Shown here: piece after piece, positions 60,852 through 64,000 of the stretch
Numbering within the stretch: the stretch's first letter is position 1
Layout: every line of letters begins with the position of its first letter
NCBI GenBank assembly: GCA_001593865.1
Contig: LUCB01000007.1
Span: forward strand, 35,282 to 99,281
Length of the DNA: 64,000 bases
Origin: Candidatus Bathyarchaeota archaeon B24
GTDB taxonomy: Archaea > Thermoproteota > CALKCG01 > B24
Direction of reading: 5' to 3'
Translations under genes and position numbers: made by a program
Notes under the pieces: model-generated
Databases searched by the model: none
What the model was told of the DNA's origin: nothing
Seen by the model: only the letters and a program-made list of their open reading frames with translations

Positions 60852-62045
60852 TTGACAAAGGTCGTTTTAGCATATTCCGGGGGCTTGGACACATCTGTAT
60901 CGATCGTGTGGCTGAGGGAGAAGTATGACGCGGAGGTCTACACGGTCACGCTCGATGTGGGGCAAGACGGAGACTTCGAAACCATAGGGGAGAGGGCTGA
61001 GAAGCTTGGAGCCGTCGAGCACTTCTTCATAGACGCTAAAGAGGAGTTCGTCAAAGACTACGTCTTCCCGAGCATAAAGGCCAACGGCCTATACGGTGGT
61101 AAATACCCTCTTAGTAGCGCGTTGTCGAGGCCTCTGATCGCTAGGAAGCTCGTCGAGGTCGCGGATAAGGTCGGCGCCGACGCTGTAGCCCACGGGTGTA
61201 CGGGCAGGGGTAACGACCAGGTGAGGATAGAGGTAACCGTTAAAGCCTTAAACCCGGAGCTTAAGGTTTTGGCTCCTGTTAGGGAGTGGGGGCTTGACAG
61301 GGAGTCTGAGCTTGAATACGCTAGGAAGCATGGGATACCGTTCACCAGGGAGAAGCTTTACAGCGTCGACCAGAACCTCTGGGGTAGGAGCATAGAGTGC
61401 GGCCCATTGGAGAACCCTGATATGGAGCCTCCTGAGGGGGTGTTCAAGTGGACCGTATCCCCTGAGAAGGCTCCTGATAAGCCCGAGTACGTGACCATAG
61501 GGTTTGAAGACGGTGTGCCGGTTTCGCTGGACGGGGAGAGGATGGATGGAGTAACGCTCATAAAGACTTTGAATATGATCGCCGGTAGGAACGGTGTCGG
61601 TAGGATCGACCACATCGAGGATAGAGTCGTCGGCATCAAGACGAGAGAGGTTTACGAGTGCCCCGCGGCTTTATGCATACTTGAAGCCCATAAAGACCTC
61701 GAGAAACTCGTCTTAACCCCGCGTCAGCTGAGGTTTAAAGAGACCGTGGACCGGGAGTGGGGTGTGTTAGTATACTCCGGGCTGTGGTGCGAGCCTCTTA
61801 AAGAGGACTTGGAGACCTTCATAGAGAATACTCAGAGGTTTGTGAAGGGATGGGTTAGGTTAAAGCTTTATAAGGGGAGTATGCTCGTGGTCTCCAGGAT
61901 GTCTGAGTATTCGCTTTACAGTAAGGAGATGGCTACCTACAGCGTCGAGGGTAAATTCGACCAGTCGGCTGCCCCCGGGTTTATAGAGATATGGGGTCTT
62001 CCCTCTAGGCTCGCCTGGAGGGTTTGTAAGAGAACCGGGAGGTGA
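60852..62045 (+). CDS. argG: Argininosuccinate synthase
   Basis: 397 residues. It condenses citrulline and aspartate with ATP. LAYSGGLDTSVSIVWLREK (6-24) is the PP-loop; AHGCTGRGNDQVRIE and SIECGPLENPDMEPP are family motifs. TTG start; lysW overlaps its end by 4 bp, tying arginine synthesis to the LysW carrier system. No argH is in the window. Confidence 0.95.
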   Translation: MTKVVLAYSGGLDTSVSIVWLREKYDAEVYTVTLDVGQDGDFETIGERAEKLGAVEHFFIDAKEEFVKDYVFPSIKANGLYGGKYPLSSALSRPLIARKLVEVADKVGADAVAHGCTGRGNDQVRIEVTVKALNPELKVLAPVREWGLDRESELEYARKHGIPFTREKLYSVDQNLWGRSIECGPLENPDMEPPEGVFKWTVSPEKAPDKPEYVTIGFEDGVPVSLDGERMDGVTLIKTLNMIAGRNGVGRIDHIEDRVVGIKTREVYECPAALCILEAHKDLEKLVLTPRQLRFKETVDREWGVLVYSGLWCEPLKEDLETFIENTQRFVKGWVRLKLYKGSMLVVSRMSEYSLYSKEMATYSVEGKFDQSAAPGFIEIWGLPSRLAWRVCKRTGR

Positions 62046-62227
62046 TGTATACGGTTAAGATTGTCGAGTGCCCTGAGTGTGGCGGTGAGATAAAGATTCC
62101 GGACGACGTGTTAGAGGGGGAGATATTCTCCTGCCCAGACTGCGGTATGGAGTATGAGGTCTACATCAACGACGGAGAGATCACACTTAAACCTGCTGAG
62201 GTAGAGGGAGAGGACTGGGGAGAGTAG
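62042..62227 (+). CDS. lysW: LysW/ArgW amino-group carrier protein
   Basis: 61 residues. Zinc ribbon CPECGGEI...CPDCGMEYEV and the conserved C-terminal EDWGE whose terminal glutamate carries the amino-acid substrate. It protects the alpha-amino group of glutamate or aminoadipate during arginine or lysine synthesis. Overlaps argG by 4 bp. Confidence 0.95.
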   Translation: MMYTVKIVECPECGGEIKIPDDVLEGEIFSCPDCGMEYEVYINDGEITLKPAEVEGEDWGE

Positions 62228-62256
62228 ACCCCTCCGGTTTAGAAGGTGAAGCGTTT

Positions 62257-63069
62257 TTGAAGTTGGTCGTTAAGATAGGCGGTAGTATACTCAAGAACGG
62301 TGCCCCAGACCTAAACCTGATAGACGACTTGAAGAGCGTGTTCTCGGAGAACAGGCTTGTACTCGTCCACGGCGGGGGAGACGAGGTCACGGCCGTCGCT
62401 TCTAGGATGGGTAAGAAGCAGGTCTTCGTGATGTCGCCGAGGGGGTTTAGGAGCAGATACACCGACAAGGAGACGCTCGACATATACGTCATGGTAATGG
62501 CCGGTAGGATAAGCAAAGAGATCGTCTCGACGCTTCTGAGGTTTGGCCTGCCGGCCGTAGGTATTTCAGGTGTCGACGGTGGTCTGCTCAGGGCGGAGAG
62601 GAAGAGGAAGCTCATCATAATCGACGAGAGGGGTAGGAAGAGGGCTATACCGGGCGGATACACGGGTAAGATCGTCGAGGTGAACGCTGGGCTTCTGAAT
62701 ATGCTTTTAGACTCAGGGTTCTTACCGGTGGTCTCGCCCCTGGCGCTGGGTATGGAGTATGAGATTCTGAACGTCGACGGAGATAGGGCTGCGTCCTACG
62801 TAGCCGGAGCCTTGAAAGCCGATAGGCTGATCCTGCTGACGGACGTGGAGGGGCTGATCCTCGACGGCGAGCTACGTAGAGAGGTCTCGGCGAGCCAGGT
62901 CGAAGACAGGCTTAGCAAGATAGGGCCGGGTATGATAACCAAGGTCTACGCCGCTCTCGAGGCGTTGAAGATGGGTGTAGGGGAGGTTCTGATCTCTTCT
63001 GGGCTTGCGGAGAAACCGGTTACGTCTGCCTTAAAAGGCCGTATAGGGACTAGGATATACAGAGGCTGA
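62257..63069 (+). CDS. lysZ: LysW-aminoadipate/glutamate kinase
   Basis: 270 residues, amino-acid kinase fold. KIGGSILKNGAPDLNLIDDL (4-23), VLVHGGGDEVT (about 37-47), GISGVDGGLLRAERK and LLTDVEGL cover the ATP- and substrate-binding loops of the LysZ/ArgB family. TTG start, 29 bp after lysW. Specificity for lysine versus arginine precursors cannot be separated by eye. Confidence 0.9.
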   Translation: MKLVVKIGGSILKNGAPDLNLIDDLKSVFSENRLVLVHGGGDEVTAVASRMGKKQVFVMSPRGFRSRYTDKETLDIYVMVMAGRISKEIVSTLLRFGLPAVGISGVDGGLLRAERKRKLIIIDERGRKRAIPGGYTGKIVEVNAGLLNMLLDSGFLPVVSPLALGMEYEILNVDGDRAASYVAGALKADRLILLTDVEGLILDGELRREVSASQVEDRLSKIGPGMITKVYAALEALKMGVGEVLISSGLAEKPVTSALKGRIGTRIYRG

Positions 63070-63071
63070 CC

Positions 63072-64000
63072 ATGGAGCTTGGCGTAGAGCCTGAAGAGGC
63101 TGTAGACCTGCTCAGGAAGGTTTTGAGGATCTACAGCCCATCCATGCGTGAAGGCGAGCTGGCGCGTTTTCTCCTAGACGAGATGAACCGTCTAGGTTAT
63201 GAAAGCGTCTACATGGATGAGGTCGGTAACGTCCTAGGCTCGGTAGGCGGGGGAGAGAGCAGGCTTATGTATGTCGGGCATATGGATACGGTTCCCGGAG
63301 AACTCCCCTACAGGGAGGAGAGCGGGTACATATACGCTAGGGGGGCTACAGACGCTAAATCCGCGTTAGCGGCGATGGTCGTGGCCGGCGCCTCCCTCAG
63401 AGACGCGGGGTTGGGGGACGGGCTTACGGTCGCCTGTATAGTAGACGAGGAGGGCTCTAGCACAGGGTTCAAACACCTGCTTAAGAAGGGGATAAAAGCA
63501 GGCTATCTGGTCTTCGGGGAGCCTAGCGGCGTAGAAGCCGTGACGATAGCGTACAGGGGTAGGGTTCAGCTTATGCTGGAGTGTAGAACTAGGCCGGGGC
63601 ACGCGGGTTCTCCCTGGGCCTTTAAGAACGCCATCGAGAAGCTCTACGAGTTTTACCGTCTTCTCAAGCGTAGGGTCGAGGAGGCTGCCCCCAGGCAGGA
63701 GGTTTCAGGCCGTTTCTACACCGTTTCGACCTCGATTACCTGGATCAGAGGCGGGGAAGCAGCGAACGTCATACCTGGACTCTGTAGGGCTAAGGTCGAC
63801 GTTAGGCTTCCACCCGGGTTTAAGGCCTTAGAGGTCTTGAAGATCTCGAGGGAGACGGCTGAGGAGTTTACAGGGAGGAATCCCGGGGTCTATGTAGACG
63901 TTCAAGCGGAGGAGTGGTCAGACGCCTATGAGGCCGATAGAAGGAGTAGGCTTCTGATGGTTCTGAGGGAAGCCGTCAAGCAGGTCAGGGGGAGGTATCC
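63072..64000 (+). CDS. lysK: LysW-lysine/ornithine hydrolase (partial, runs off window)
   Basis: About 310 residues visible, absent from the ORF track because no stop is reached. Start ATG at 63072, 2 bp after lysZ. M20 peptidase fold: LMYVGHMDTVPGELPY supplies the first metal His/Asp, RGATDAKSALAAM the bridging Asp, and VDEEGSSTG the Glu catalytic and metal residues; GHAGSPWA is the dimerisation-domain His. It releases lysine or ornithine from LysW. Reading frame stays open to base 64000. Confidence 0.9.
   Translation, partial: MELGVEPEEAVDLLRKVLRIYSPSMREGELARFLLDEMNRLGYESVYMDEVGNVLGSVGGGESRLMYVGHMDTVPGELPYREESGYIYARGATDAKSALAAMVVAGASLRDAGLGDGLTVACIVDEEGSSTGFKHLLKKGIKAGYLVFGEPSGVEAVTIAYRGRVQLMLECRTRPGHAGSPWAFKNAIEKLYEFYRLLKRRVEEAAPRQEVSGRFYTVSTSITWIRGGEAANVIPGLCRAKVDVRLPPGFKALEVLKISRETAEEFTGRNPGVYVDVQAEEWSDAYEADRRSRLLMVLREAVKQVRGRY

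Overview
The window is chromosomal DNA from an archaeon, most likely a thermophilic member of the TACK group (Bathyarchaeia-like or a relative; lineage is an inference). Evidence: archaeal-type ribosomal proteins (S3Ae, S15, S24e, S27ae), Orc1/Cdc6, KEOPS subunits Kae1 and Pcc1, class I LysRS, archaeal ThrRS, LysW-type amino-acid biosynthesis, an archaeal helicase of the Lhr type, TATA-like promoters, frequent TTG/GTG starts, a very GC-rich 16S-23S operon without a spacer tRNA, and bulge-helix-bulge (BHB) introns.

Layout. 1-6.1 kb: nitroreductase, DUF362 ferredoxin-fusion protein, PUA protein, an unknown protein, the polyamine pair speE-like/speD divergent from pyrophosphatase, then a UPF0175/DUF3368 toxin-antitoxin pair. 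6.2-12.5 kb: rRNA promoter, structured leader, 16S, spacer, and a 23S gene split by two introns, each with a LAGLIDADG endonuclease reading frame (the second is frameshifted). 12.5-22.9 kb: nadE, ArsR-like regulator, orc1/cdc6, a radical-SAM gene (amrS type) interrupted by both an intein and a probable 33-nt BHB mRNA intron, two tandem paralogous unknown proteins, lysS, creatininase-like protein, agmatinase. 22.9-37.9 kb: a UroD-like protein, DUF84 NTPase, deoC, MFS transporters, cysS, the conserved rps15-recJ-pcc1-rps3ae cluster, FGGY kinase, a VapBC pair, HAD phosphatase, GH130 phosphorylase, CBS protein, kae1. 38-44.2 kb: a metabolic cluster (UroD-like, Gfo/Idh/MocA, NagA-like amidohydrolase, Thi4, uronate-isomerase-like protein). 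44.2-57.1 kb: rps27ae-rps24e, thrS, an ABC/FtsX export pair, a 34-residue membrane microprotein, an Lhr helicase, a second dehydrogenase/sugar-isomerase pair, methyltransferase, rhomboid protease and a disrupted CPA2 antiporter. 57.2-64 kb: HEPN/MNT pair and the LysW-dependent lysine/arginine genes (lysJ, lysY, argG, lysW, lysZ, lysK; lysK runs off the window).

How genes cooperate. Agmatinase, SpeD and the aminopropyltransferase would make putrescine and then a polyamine. Its GGGEGA motif points to a thermospermine-synthase-like enzyme. ArgG plus LysW/Z/Y/J/K form a carrier-protein arginine and/or lysine route. The central 38-44 kb cluster and the 51-54 kb pair look like sugar or sugar-acid catabolism.

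Most interesting: the amrS gene with an in-frame stop lying inside a hairpin flanked by identical AAA bulges, whose removal restores the family motif NPIEKKPLFHF. The same gene carries an intein inserted exactly before the third cysteine of the radical-SAM CX3CX2C motif. Also notable is a roughly 95-bp interspersed element (two good copies, one degenerate) with terminal inverted repeats that differ between copies yet stay complementary. All functional calls come from reading motifs by eye. No database search was run.
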